Below the pieces are notes generated by a model. The model was given only the letters and a program-made list of their open reading frames with translations. It did not search any database and was not told where the DNA came from. Below, one piece after another: positions 10,701 to 21,905 of a stretch of 64,000 nt of DNA. Source of the DNA: Mya arenaria. Lineage: Eukaryota; Mollusca; Bivalvia; Myida; Myidae. The stretch's first letter is position 1. Each line of letters starts with the position of its first letter. The position numbers were made by a program, and so were the translations under genes. The DNA lies in NCBI RefSeq assembly GCF_026914265.1, contig NC_069136.1, positions 18,717,715-18,781,714 on the forward strand, read 5' to 3'.

Positions 10701-13700
10701 GTAAATATACTGTATTGATATTTATGAATAAAGTTACTGTTATGCATTAATTTTTCACTGCGTTATCCATGTATTATAAAAATCTCACTGAAATTAAAAT
10801 TCTCTCACCAATTTTGGACAAATGGGAGCAATTTTTTCATTGAAAATCTTACATAGAATTATCCCTGAACTTGTGATGTCAAAGTAATTGGGACCTTTGG
10901 AAATACTTCAAGATAATGAGCATGCAAAATAACTGAAATGCAACAAGTGCATAACTAAATCAAAATAAATCGACAACAGTTTGACAGAATTCGAGATAAC
11001 ATAGCAAGTTTCGACTGTATTAACAACTGTCAACTTCAATATGGTAAAACCTAATGCTTAAAAGTAAAAACATTTTAACTTATATTCATAAAAATTCAAT
11101 CTCACCTTTAAACTTTCCACATAGACCACATTAGTATCAGTGAGTCCCAGCCTCAGGGGTATAATAAGGAGGAGGGGCTTCCAGATTTTTGGGTTGACCT
11201 CCGCCCCACCCCGCGCCGGTGATGCAGGGGTAGAGACTTTGTCTGTGTGTTGAATGTATTCAGATTCCCGCTGAAGGCTGGACTTGCGTGAGCGGCGCAC
11301 AGAACACTTGCCAAGGTCATCACCATGATGGCACTTGCACAAACACTCTATGATACAGAAGGCATAATTGTTGATATTGTACAATGGTCGAAATAAACAC
11401 AAGCCAGCGAGCCTTTCACTGGTAAAATGTCTTCCGGGCTTGATCAAATTATGATTTTTATATAACAGGGCTTGTTTGAAAAATTTGATGCCAAGAAATA
11501 GTAATAGAAGTCAGGCTTGTTCATCCAAAATTAGGAATTTCGATGACTGTTGTAATGAATTTAATTTAAACTTATTTATTTTACAATGATTGTGAAACAA
11601 GTAATTACAACATTATATTAATCACTCTCGTTGGCACGATGTTACGCGAGAGTGTGGTCATGTGTTGTTGGGGAAACAGGAGTACCCGGAGGAAACCTAC
11701 TTGGCCGGCTTGGTAACCATAAACCAAACTCACATGCACCCAAGCTGGGAATCAACCTGGGTCGCTTCAGTGAGAAGCAAGTGCGCTAACTATTTTACTA
11801 ACCTGACAACCTGTCTATGTTGAAATTGTAATTGAGCTTATTTTTGAGATTTGGAACCTTATAGTAAAACGAGAGTCATAATTCTTGCATTATAAACAAG
11901 TTCACATTGTCAACAATAAATGTTCAAAGTTAAAATTATTTCCATTTAATAGTTTTTGACTAATGTCTTGTACAAAGTTGTTGTTTTTTAAAAATGAATA
12001 AGGTGAGAAAAATTTACAACAAATGGCCACAGGGTTATAATTTTTGAAAGGTGCACAACTCAACATTGCCAGCTATCAATGTTCCAAGTTTTAATCAATT
12101 TAAATTAAAAATCGCTCTTACTTTGAAATTACCACCTGGTTGTGAATTCAAGTTCAAGTGCATAGTTTATTGTACAAAAGGCCTTCGGCCCATACCCACA
12201 CAAGCATACACATATAATACAAATACGCTAGATATGTACATACTGATATCATCCTGTATCACAGAGTTGTCCATGGCAACATGTACGGCCAGCTGACTCC
12301 AGTCATCATAGATCACAAGCTTCCTAAAAATGATGCACAAAATAAGTTGCAGTAGACAGTCTGCCTGTAGAGCAAAGGGTTATAGGTAAGATCCCCACCA
12401 GAAGCCGAAGCATGGTTTGTCATATTTCTTTCTGTTTCCATGTAAAATCTGCTTAGTTTTGTTTGTTGAACAAACTATAAGATGATTTTTTGAGGCAGTT
12501 TAGTTTATTTTTCCTACAGTAGGTTTGAACCTCACTCTATAAACATATTATCAATATATGGCAAATGGATGGACAGATACTTGATAAACTCACGTAAAAG
12601 CTTATTTTATGTTAATATTGATATTTGCATTTATATATTTCCTTTAACCTAAGAGATTCAAATACAACAGATATAATACATACTGGTTAGCGACCCCTTT
12701 TCGGCCGGAAATGGAGGTTTTTCCTACGTTACTTTTGACACAAGATAGCTATTACAATAAAACTTTACACTCAGACAGGTTGGCTCTTCCGACAAAAACT
12801 GCGTAATTTGTTTTTAAAAATAGCTAGGGATTCCGAATATTCCCACGTGCAAAGTACCCCTATAATTTCGCTGAAATAAGCACCCTACTGTACCAATTAA
12901 TCGCCCACCCCATAAATTCGCTGTTCTTACGATGTTTTTCATATATTTCTCTCTAAACTTCAAACATTTTTATTTTATTTGACCAGACTAGCGACTGTTT
13001 AAAACGACAATTGATCAATAAATATAATATGCTAACTCTTACATACTGTTTATGTATGTTTAAAATGATACAACACTTACTCGGTAAGCCTTCTCTTTGC
13101 AGAAAATTAAAAAAAATACTGGGATTTCCTTCTTGAAACCTACAATGTATGCATATAATTTATAGACTTCCGAAGAGGAACAATGCATGTCCATACAAGA
13201 ATGCAATTAATTCAAATTTGAGTTGCTTCCCTTTGACGAAAAAAATCGGCGATTACTTAACCATTTTCAGGTTTTACCATTTGCTTTTTCAAAAATTGAA
13301 CTTAAAATACAGCAATTTAGGGTATTTGTATAATTTAACACCGGTTTTATACTTTATAATGACAAAGAAATTATGTCGTCTGATAGTCCAAGGTATAAGG
13401 AACATTTAAAAATCCTTACAGGGCCTCATGCAAATGAGCGCGCGCGTGATGACGTCATCCCCGCGTGCAACTTACAAGGTCAGAAGTGTTAACAATGTTT
13501 ATATGGGTCTAATTCCACATACTGATTACATTTCAACGCAGAAAACAGCTGATATCTGTCAAAAAAGATTCCTCAATGAAACGCAGGACTGATTTGTGTA
13601 AAATATTTCATCTTGACTGGTTTTAACTGGGTGGGCGAAAAAGTGGTACAGGCGAATAATAGGTCGCTAACCAGTACACGATATTAAATGATGATCATTT

Positions 13701-16700
13701 ACAAAATAATACAAAATTTTACAAAATTTATCAAACCAGTATCTTAAAAAATAGAAAACAAGAGCTGTCACAGAGACAGCGCACTTGACTATTCCGCAGC
13801 TTTTCAGTGTAAGGATAAAAAAGTTTTGGCGAAACATGCATGGATCACTGTTAGATTAGTTTTCAATGCAATACATGATGTGCGGAGATATTAACATAAA
13901 TGTGGTTACATGCAAAATTTTAACCAGAATTTTTAAGTGTAATAATAAAGGGCCATTATTTGCAAAACACAGTTATCTAACTTGATTATTCAATTAGGTT
14001 GGGTGTTTGTATAAAGTCTCAATGCAATTCATCCAGTAGTTGCTGAGATATTAACCTATGTGTGCTTACATGCAAAACCTTAACCAGAATTTCTAAGTCA
14101 AATAATAAAGGCCTATTATTTGCATTAAATGCAAACTAGAGTTATCTAACTTGGTTAATTGAGTAGGTTGGATGGTTGAGTACCATTGTATCAAGTCTCA
14201 ATGCAATACATCAAGTAGTTGCTGAGATATTAACCTATGTGTGCTTGCACGCAAAACCTTAACCAGAATTTCTAAGTCAAATAATAAAGGCCTATTATTT
14301 GCATTAAATGCAAACTAGAGTTATCTCACTTGGTTAATTGAGTAAGTTGGATGATTGAGTACCATTGTATCAAGTCTCAATGCAATACCTCAAGTAGTTG
14401 CTGAGATATTAGCCTATGTGTGCTTGCACGCAAAACCTTAACCAGAATTTCTAAGTCAAATATTAAAGGCCTATTATCGGCATTAAATGTAAAGTAGAGT
14501 TATCAAACTTGGTTAATTAAGTAGGTTGGATGGTTGAGTACCATTGTATCAAATCTCAATGCAATACCTCAAGTAGTTGCTGAGATATTAACCTATGTGT
14601 GCTTGCACGCAAAATCTTAACCAGAATTTCTAAGTCAAATATTAAAGGCCTATTTTTGGCATTAAATGCAAAGTAGAGTTACCAAACTTGGTTAATTAAG
14701 TAGGTTGGATGGTTGAGTACCAGTGTATAAAGTCTCAATGCAATACCCCAAGTAGTTGCTGAGATATTAACCTATGTGTGCTTGCACGCAAAACCTTAAC
14801 CAAGGGGTGACGCCGACGCTTGGCTGAGTAGTACAGCTCTCCATATTCTTCGAATAGTCGAGCTAAAAATGAGCCTTGGTTAATACTTTATTGAATTTTG
14901 TTTTATATGACCACTTATATCATGTTCTATTTATCCAAATAACGAATTATTTCAATGATTTGTAGCATTAAATAAATTAAACTGAGCTGTATGATAATGT
15001 GTACACATCACAACATTATTCATCTATTAAATCGCATCAAGAATTATTACACTACTTATGTATCAGAAATATATAATGACATTATTTCATGGTAGAAGTT
15101 TATGATATAAAATCACTTAATCATTTATTTTACATCACAATGTGCACAATTATGAACATATGAAACATTAAGATATAACCCTTAAACCCACTTGAGTACT
15201 TGTGCGACCGTGTTTGGTCCGAACCACTGCCCTACCGACTTCCCCTCGGACACACCCATTGATGCTGGAAAAGACATCATAAGAAAAATGAATTATCTTT
15301 GAACTGCAACAAAGGGAGGCTTGATCTATTCTTTAAATAAGCAGGAAATTGACTTCTTTAACTTGCAAGAGCAATACTAGAGTGATTGCAATTGTTGAAA
15401 ATGTGATTTTGTCGTTGTTTTTTAAACCATTCAAGGGCCATAAGAAGTGTCTCATTGTGAAGGCTGACAAACAAGAAAAAATGATCTATATTATATTATT
15501 ATTAAAAAAATTCTAGAATAAAAGGTTTTATTACAGTTGCTTTCAATATGCCTATTTGGTACAAACATGTTTCATCAAGGTTATCAATGCTACATTGAAC
15601 AGTGATAAGTACAGATTATAGTACATGTACAGTCAAAACCCCTTGGCTCGATATCCAGGGGACCAGCCAAAATACTTTGAGCCTAGCAAATATCAAGCAA
15701 TGCGGGAATGCTTACACAGAGTAAAACAAAATCAATTCTTGACACCCAGTTCAAGCCGACAAGGAAAACGAGCCAAGCGATATTGAGACAACAGGTTTAG
15801 ACTGTATAAGAAATTAAGCAAATTCATTCCAATGCAGGGACAGCGTACACATGTACTATAACCAGCCCATAAATGATCTTAGGTAAGTGATCATTAAGTG
15901 TGATGTTATGACTAAACATATTAATTGACATATTCATGGATGCCAATAACCAAAATCTCTTCACAAAATATTAGTCCCTGAGTGATAAACTAGAAGTAAA
16001 CAGTACCTATCTGGTGTATAGAGTAGTAGGAGTTTTTCTTATCCATAAACATATCCAGTATACGTCGATATTTTTCATCCTTGATGCTCGATATATGCCA
16101 ACGCCAACCTAGATATAAATTATTTATACAGTTAACATCTGTACTGAAATCTGAACAGTACATTATACATGTTTTTGAAGCACCTTCTGCCCTCATGGAA
16201 AACAGCAAGGGCACCCTTCTGCCTCCATTGAATTAAATTCTTAAGTCTGTCTGATATATATTTTTGTTTCGATTAAAACCTTAAAAACTATGATAAATAC
16301 ATACAAATTTAACATAATATTGTTTGGAAAGGGGAATTCTGCTGGCAAAAGGGACCATTGGATAAAAGCAGCATTAGTTCTTCTATTACAATATCAATAA
16401 AAATATATTTGTGTCATGAGGACCGTTACTGCACAGCATATTGCAGAAGAAACAAATCAACACCTTCATAAAAAAGGACTGTATTGAAGGGATTTTTGGG
16501 GGAGACCATACGTTTTTACATTGATAAATTTGGCAAAAACATCTCTGGAAAGACAGCCACTGTTTGCTATGGAACAGTAGTCTAGGTGCAGTTAAGCTTG
16601 ACTTTTGTAGATATTTAGTTAACTGGAAACCTCCCTATAGTGTCATTTTCAAGAAAGTATAAATCTGATTGAAATTTTTTTAAAAATTCATTCCACACCT

Positions 16701-19700
16701 CTTCCAAGATGTCGCACCAGAAGAGTCTGTGCTAACATCATCTGTCCACACCGTAACATACATCCCCAACCCTGGTCGCTTGTTGGACCCGTACCACCTG
16801 GAAAATAACCGAAAGAAACAATCACATTTTGTACACAGTAATTACACATGAAGACAATTAGCAGGACTGAGCTTTGCAAAGAAGATGATATCGCAATACA
16901 GTAATGAACAATTAATCAGATAGATAATCAAATGTGTTGTGTTATAATGCAAAAGAGATGACTTTGACAAAATTGCTCCACAGCAGGCTGTATAAGCAAT
17001 AATAGTATTTCTAAGACAAAAGTTTATTTTACGATTCAATTCAGATTCCTTTAGGCTTATTTCAGCAGTTGCCTCCCTTTACAGAAAATAACACATGTTT
17101 GGAGACTTCAACTCTAAACAATTTGCATAATTTAAAATTGTTATTATTTGGGGAATCACCTTATCCATTTAACTAATTTAAAACAAGGTGTTTTTTTAAT
17201 TATTTCAGGTCATTGAGGTACATCAAACACCCTTATTCACAATATACATCATAAACAGTGATTCAATGTTTAAAGATGCACTCTTACTCCTAAATACGAT
17301 TTACCACAATTAATACTATTGTTTTAATATTTCAAAAATAATTAATAAATGTTGAAAACAATGGTTCTTATAAAAGAATACCAAGTGAAATTTGAAAGAA
17401 ACGAGCATAAAACAAGGTGTTTCTACCTTATGTGACTATAGTAGACAACAGTAAATCTTTTAGCATTCACCAATCATTAATTTTAATATTTTTGCGCTTT
17501 TTGCTATTAAATACACGGTTACAATCTTGTTATCAGTCATTAATATTTTCCATAAATGCATTATTTAGTAAGTAGTTAGAGGTTTATCAGTCAAAATTGA
17601 TATTTGTCATGCATGTGTATATATTGATTTTGAATAAGAGTGTCACTTTAAGCTTCTAATCTTAGACTAATATTATCTTATTATCATCTTTTTTTCTCAA
17701 GCAGCAAAGTATATATCCACATTTATCTCCTTCATAAAAACAAGAGATGTTTGTCAAACATTATGCCCCCCCTGAGCGCCATGTTGTCAGGATTATATGG
17801 ACAATTGAATGAAATATGCATGGACCGAAATGACAGCTGATTTGTTGCCATTAAGGCAGTTTTCAGATTATGACAATTAAAGTGTGAGGATAGAGTGTGT
17901 TATGACCATTACCTTTGACTCTATGAACTCAAAATCCAGAGTCATCAGCTGGTCACCAGAAATCTAAATGTCAAGTTCGAGGGCCATGGGTGCAGGCATT
18001 GTCAAGTTATCACACAGACAAGTTTTTTTCGTTCAAGGTCACTGTGACCTTGACCTTTGACCCAATGACCCCTTAAATCATAAGGGGTCATCTACAAGTC
18101 AGATGCAACTCCAAGTCAAGTTTGAAGGCCATGGGTTCAGGCATTGTTGAGTTATCACTCTGACAACCTTTTACCATTCAAGATCACTGTGACCTTGACC
18201 TTTGGCTCTTTGAATCCTAAAATCAATAAGGGTGATCTACTGGTCAGGCTTAACATCCATGTCAAGTTAAATGATCATAGGTTCAGGCATTGTTGAGATA
18301 TCAGAGGGAGAAGATTTGTTAACTTTTTTGCGTTAAAGGTTACTGTGACATTGACCTTAGCCTGATGACCCCCAAAGTTGATAGGGGTCATCTACTGGGC
18401 AGGCCCAACCTTCATGTCAAGTTTGATGACCATAGGTCCAGGAATTGTCGAGGTCGCTTTCAAGGTCACTGTGACCTTGACCTTTGACCCCTAAAATCAA
18501 TAGGGTCATCTACTGGTCAGGCCCAACCTCAATGTCAAGTTTGAAGGCCATGGGTGCAGGCATTGTTGAGTTATCACTCGGACAACCTTTTATCATTCAA
18601 GGTCACTGTGACCTTGACCTTTGGCCCAATGACCCCTAAAATCAATAGGGACCATCTTCTGGCCAGGCCCAACCTCCAAGTCAACCTTGAGGGCCATGGG
18701 TGCAGGCATTGTCGAGTTATCACTCGGATAACCTTTTACCATTCCAGGTCACTGTGACCTTCACCTTTAGCCCAATGACCCCTAAAATCAATAGGGACCA
18801 TCTTCTGGCCAGGCCCAACCTCAAAGTCAAGTTTGAGGGCCATGGGTGCAGGCATTGTCGAGTTATCACTCGGACAACCTTTTACCATTCCAGGTCACTG
18901 TGACCTTGACCTTTGGCCAGATGACCCCCAAAAACCATAGGGGTCATTTTCTGGTCAGGCCAATTTTCCAAGTCAAGTTTGAGGGCCATGGGTGCAGGCA
19001 TTGTCGAGTTATCACTCGGACAACCTTTTACCATTCAAGGTGACTGTGACCTTGACCTTTGGCCAGATGACCCCCAAAAACAAAAGGGGTCATGTACTGG
19101 TCAGGCCCAATTCCAAGTCAAGTTTGAGGGCCATGGGTGCAGGCATTGTCAAGTTATCACAAGGAAAACCTTTAACCATTCAAGGTGACTGTGACCTTGA
19201 CCTTTGGCCCGATGACACCCCAAAAACAATAGGGGTCTTCTACTGGTCAGGCCCAACCTCCAATTCAATTATGAGGGCCATGGGTGCAGGCATTGTCGAA
19301 TTATCACTCGGACAACCTTTTACCATTCAAGGTCACTGTGACCTTGACCTTTGGCCCGATGACCCCCAAAAACAATAGGGGTCATCTCCTGGTCAGGCCC
19401 AACCTCCAATTCAATTATGAGGGCCATGGGTGCCGGCATTGTTGAGTTATCACTCGGACAACCTTTTACCATTCAAGGTCACTGTGAACTTGACCTTTGA
19501 CCCGATGAGCCCCAAAAACAATAGGGGTCAGCTACTGGTCAGGCCCAACCTCCAAGGCAAGTTTGAGGGCCATGGGTGCAGGCATTGTCAAGTTATCACT
19601 CGGACGACCTTTTACCATTCAAGGTCACTGTGACCTTGACCTTTGGCCTGATGACCCCCCAAAACAATAGGGGTCATCTACTGGTCAGGCCCAACCTCCA

Positions 19701-21788
19701 TGTCAAGTTTGAGGGCCATTGGTGCAGGCATTGTTGAGTTATCACTCGGACAAGCTTTAAAATTATTTTACCATTAAAGGTCACTGTGACCTTGACCTTT
19801 GACCCGATGACCCCCAAAATCAATAGGGGTCATCTACTGGTCAGGCCCAACCTTCATGTAAAGTTTGATGACCATAAGTCCAGGAATTGTTGAGTTATCA
19901 CTCGGACAAGCTTTGGTCTACCGACGGACGGACCGACCGACCGACATGCCTGTGCAAAGCAATATACCCCTCTTCTTTGAAGGGGGGCATAAAAATTGTA
20001 ATTATATTTTATGGGTGTAAAATTTCATTTTTAATTAAAAGGAAAAAAATCTTTTTATACAATGTTTTTCAACATGTAAAAATGACTGCCAATAAACTAT
20101 CCAAAACATTCACAAATATATTCATACCTATGCTTGGAAACCCCTTGCGATATGTTAACCAAAGTCTAGACTTCACATCATCACGAATCTCTTCCAAATC
20201 TGAAACACAAGGCAGTCATTTGTATCAAATATAAAACCCTCTGAAGGAGACTGTGAACAAAACCTTTGACTTGTAAATAAAAAATAAGTAAAAATGGGTA
20301 AAAAGATGGTATTAAAACAACAAGAAATTCCCACATGCACTGACAAACAAAACATTTTCTGGATATAAATGTACATACTATTTTTGCACCAGTCAATTGT
20401 AACCACGCCCGCCCCCCTCGGTCTGGGGAAAGCGGGACTTTGACTTTCTGTCCAGCCAACCCAGTGTAAAATCCCCGTCCTGCAGGGACGAACAGATGCT
20501 AAAATCCCCGCCAAATGCCCCTGCACCCCAGAGACCCTAGGTAAGGCCCATTCCCCACTATATTTTGCGCTAAGACAAAATCACCACATTCACACTGCAC
20601 TGCGGGGCCACCTGAAAGGTAAAAACACGGCCCATTTCCCCGGCATAACCCCGGACTTGGGGGCCATGGTTACAATAAACTGGTGCATTAAAAGATATAA
20701 TTGTAGATCGAAAAGAAAGAGTCATGATAAAGTAAAGTTTTTAACACTTCTAAAATACTAGTATAAATAAAGAGGCGATAAAAGAGACAATTAATAAACC
20801 TACCATATAATGCGCTGTATTGTTCACCCAACAAAAAAACTGGATCCTCTGTTTTAGGAAAGTCGTCATAGCCAATCGGACCACACTCATAGGTGAGGGT
20901 CACTGAAAAAAAACCTGTTTATATATTAGCAAATAGTAAATGAATTAGACAAACAATACAATCAGTTACAAGGAACATCATTGTTGGCTACTCAACCAGC
21001 AGTTTAACAAAATCTATAATAAATAGTGTAAATCATAATTCTGCATTGGATAGTGACAGGGTTCATATAACTGAAATTTGATTTGATTAAAATTTGAAAC
21101 TCAGTTTACTCTTTTTCTTCCTTCTTCTTCCAGCGTTGATACAAAGCCATGAACCTGACATCATCACTCTGTTTAACTTTATACACAAGTGAGGGAGGGT
21201 CTCAAGTACAGAGGTAAACCAAGGATAAAAACATGCTAATTTTTTCACTCAATGATTATGTCAGCATAATTAGTGATGATCATGCACTTCTTCTCCCATT
21301 TCAAACAAAAATAACACTCTTTGCAATCCAAGAAATAAAAGAAGGTCAACATATTTTGTGAAGAAATATAAAAGCATATCAATCATTCATTTCGGAGTAC
21401 ATATGTATCAAAGTCCGAAATAATGTTTGTCCGAAAATTGATGACCTCTGTCATGTGACAGAGTGATATACTTATTTAGAAAAAAGGATAAAATAGATTT
21501 GAACTCAATTCACTAAAGAAAAACGTATCCTCAAAGTCCTAACAATCATTGTCATTCTTTTTCTTTTCTTTTGAAAGTTAAAAATAAATCTGTCATAGTT
21601 GACAGCTCACTGATCAGTGACAGGTGTCAAAAACTGGCTTGATTTTGAATTTCTATGACGTCTGTAGAGGCAAAAATGTTCTTTACAAGGTTGTTTGTAA
21701 ATATACGTTTGTTTAATTGACATGGAATGTAACATATATAAATGAAAACAAAAATACCGTCTGGAATAGGATCGCAGAAGAGAGCCAT
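7738..21788 (-). CDS. ATG4: Autophagy cysteine protease ATG4 (ATG4A/B type), 12 exons, complete
   Basis: Encodes the cytosolic C54-family protease that trims and delipidates Atg8/LC3/GABARAP. Coding exons: 21758-21788, 20804-20902, 20128-20199, 16699-16797, 16007-16108, 15192-15264, 12244-12323, 11106-11347, 9918-9996, 9327-9466, 8188-8353 and 7738-7799. They sum to 1245 nt (414 aa), all with GT-AG borders and matching phases. Visible motifs: WGCMLRCGQMM with catalytic Cys80; LDPHTTQP with catalytic Asp300 and His302; GKPNHAHWFVGY before them; QWFGPNTVAQVLKKL in the middle. The C-terminus ends DSDDGFELVG, a LIR-like F-x-x-V motif after acidic residues, as in vertebrate ATG4B. Length is close to human ATG4A/B (about 395). 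A Ser/Arg/Lys-rich insert lies at about residues 190-225 before WKPLLLIIPLRLGL. It is transcribed divergently from the TMEM254-like gene. Gene family certain; A versus B orthology not resolved. Confidence 0.96.
7900..7925. repeat. (CA)n microsatellite
   Basis: A run of about 11 CA units in the last ATG4 intron, about 100 bp upstream (in gene sense) of the terminal exon. Confidence 0.85.
8560..9240. repeat. 60-bp tandem array in ATG4 intron 10
   Basis: About 11 units of exactly 60 bp built on CTATTGAGACCTAATGAACA and CATGAACCATACCAGTG. The central units (8940-9180) are almost identical, so the array is recent or homogenised. It spans most of the intron between the exons at 9327-9466 and 8188-8353. 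An 85-codon open frame through it is a by-product of a period divisible by three. Confidence 0.9.
9600..9780 (+). repeat. Dispersed repeat with TGTACCAAGTTT..AT.CCTTGAA core
   Basis: It shares the order GGGCATTACTAAACA, AAAGCTAGAGTTATAGGCCT, GTGTACCAAGTTTTATATG, ACAACAAGGCTATAACA with stretches at about 28900-29080, 53610-53830 and 60185-60360. A moderately old dispersed family; class unknown. Confidence 0.55.
10151..10867. mobile_element. hAT-like MITE in ATG4 intron 8
   Basis: Inverted ends CAGGGATAATTCTA / TAGAATTATCCCTG, matching the CAGGGAT-type termini of hAT elements. The flanking 8-mers (AAAAGTTG and AACTTGTG) are similar but not identical, so a target duplication is only suggestive. 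Internally AT-rich with CG-containing subterminal repeats (CGCATAAAAATC, CTCGCGCTTGATCGC). No transposase frame. Confidence 0.65.
11555..11815 (-). mobile_element. tRNA-derived SINE in ATG4 intron 7
   Basis: Read on the minus strand: an A-box-like TAGTTAGCGCACTTGC, a B-box-like GGTTGATTCCC, then a conserved body containing GGTTTCCTCCGGGTACTCCT and GTTTCCCCAACAACACATGA. The body resembles the central domain of the widespread Nin-DC class of metazoan SINEs (from memory, unverified). Related copies lie at 36545-36760 (plus) and 54340-54540 (minus). Confidence 0.7.
12681..13676. mobile_element. Non-autonomous DNA transposon with TACTGGTTAGCGACC ends
   Basis: The ends are perfect 15-bp inverted repeats (TACTGGTTAGCGACC / GGTCGCTAACCAGTA), about 1 kb apart in ATG4 intron 6. 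The interior has no transposase-like frame; an 86-codon open frame at 13149-13409 shows no recognisable feature. Superfamily not assigned. Confidence 0.75.
13760..14866 (+). repeat. ACAAGAGCTGTCACAGAGACAGCG element with 179-bp internal tandem units
   Basis: It starts ACAAGAGCTGTCACAGAGAC and ends with CTCGACTATTC-related text in inverted sense (TTCGAATAGTCGAGCT). Between them are five to six units of about 179 bp, each containing AATAAAGGCCTATTATTTGC and AGTAGTTGCTGAGATATTA. Same construction (dispersed termini, expanded satellite core) as the element at 17745-19993. Confidence 0.75.
15628..15806. mobile_element. 179-bp MITE, Tc1/mariner-like, copy 1
   Basis: Bounded by TA. Ends TACAGTCAAAACCCCTTGGC and its imperfect inverse (GGTTTAGACTGTA); subterminal GGCTCGATATC is repeated inverted. 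A second copy of the same length is at 53873-54051. TA flanks and CAGT termini suggest Tc1/mariner mobilisation (inference). Confidence 0.75.
17270..17651. mobile_element. TTAA-bounded MITE (GCACTCTTAC subfamily)
   Basis: The left end TTAAAGATGCACTCTTACTC and right end AATAAGAGTGTCACTTTAA are inverted. It is closely related to the 937-1316 copy along its whole length, including AAAACAATGGTTCTTAT. It sits in ATG4 intron 3. Confidence 0.75.
17745..19993 (+). repeat. Dispersed element carrying a 146-bp satellite with ERE palindromes (ATG4 intron 3)
   Basis: The element opens AACAAGAGATGTTTGTCAAA..TGCCCCCCCT and closes GAAGGGGGGCATAAA after a (GACC)n stretch. From about 17980 to 19920 it consists of about 13 units with a 146-bp period. 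Each unit carries TCAAGGTCACTGTGACCTTG followed by ACCTTTGGCCC and GGGCCATGGGTGCAGGCATT. At least eight units retain the exact 15-mer AGGTCACTGTGACCT (for example 18036-18050), the textbook consensus of an estrogen response element. The adjacent TGACCTTGACCT is a direct repeat of the same half-site. Open frames across it are repeat artefacts. Confidence 0.85.
20385..20687. mobile_element. GC-rich MITE with TGCACCAGT ends (ATG4 intron 2)
   Basis: The ends are TGCACCAGTCAATTGTAAC and its imperfect inverse GTTACAATAAACTGGTGCA. The interior is G/C-rich with repeated AAATCCCCG and GGCCCATTCCCC blocks. A relative lies in opposite orientation at 22290-22554. Confidence 0.8.
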
Positions 21789-21905
21789 TGTCGAATCAAA
21801 ACATAGCGAATGCGCGTGCGCGACTAAGTAAAAAAGGAAAGCAGCGCACAACAGTTTTTAAATCACAAGTATTGACTGCTCCTTCTATGCAAACAAATCA
21901 CCAAA
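21789..21905. promoter_or_regulatory. Divergent ATG4/TMEM254 promoter with NRF1 consensus
   Basis: Only 117 bp separate the ATG4 start codon (minus) from the TMEM254-like start codon (plus), so both 5'UTRs and core promoters must lie here or overlap. Position 811-822 of this 21-kb block (21811-21822) reads TGCGCGTGCGCG; its complement CGCGCACGCGCA fits the NRF1 consensus YGCGCAYGCGCR exactly. No TATA box is evident. NRF1 sites are typical of bidirectional, housekeeping-type promoters (established); occupancy here is inference. Confidence 0.7.

Noticed and set aside
11750..11815. Possible tRNA gene
   Set aside because: A- and B-box-like segments are present, but the arms do not fold into a cloverleaf and a SINE body follows; called as a tRNA-derived SINE.
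16842..17039. 65-codon frame upstream of the ATG4 catalytic exon
   Set aside because: It is intronic; the exon begins at 16797 after a clear acceptor, and phase from the preceding exon excludes it.
18554..19633. Series of overlapping frames with a 146-bp stagger
   Set aside because: They are produced by the satellite unit in the ATG4 intron; none has coding character beyond the repeat.
17980..19920. CRISPR-like array
   Set aside because: Units are contiguous 146-bp satellite repeats without unique spacers, and the genome is animal.
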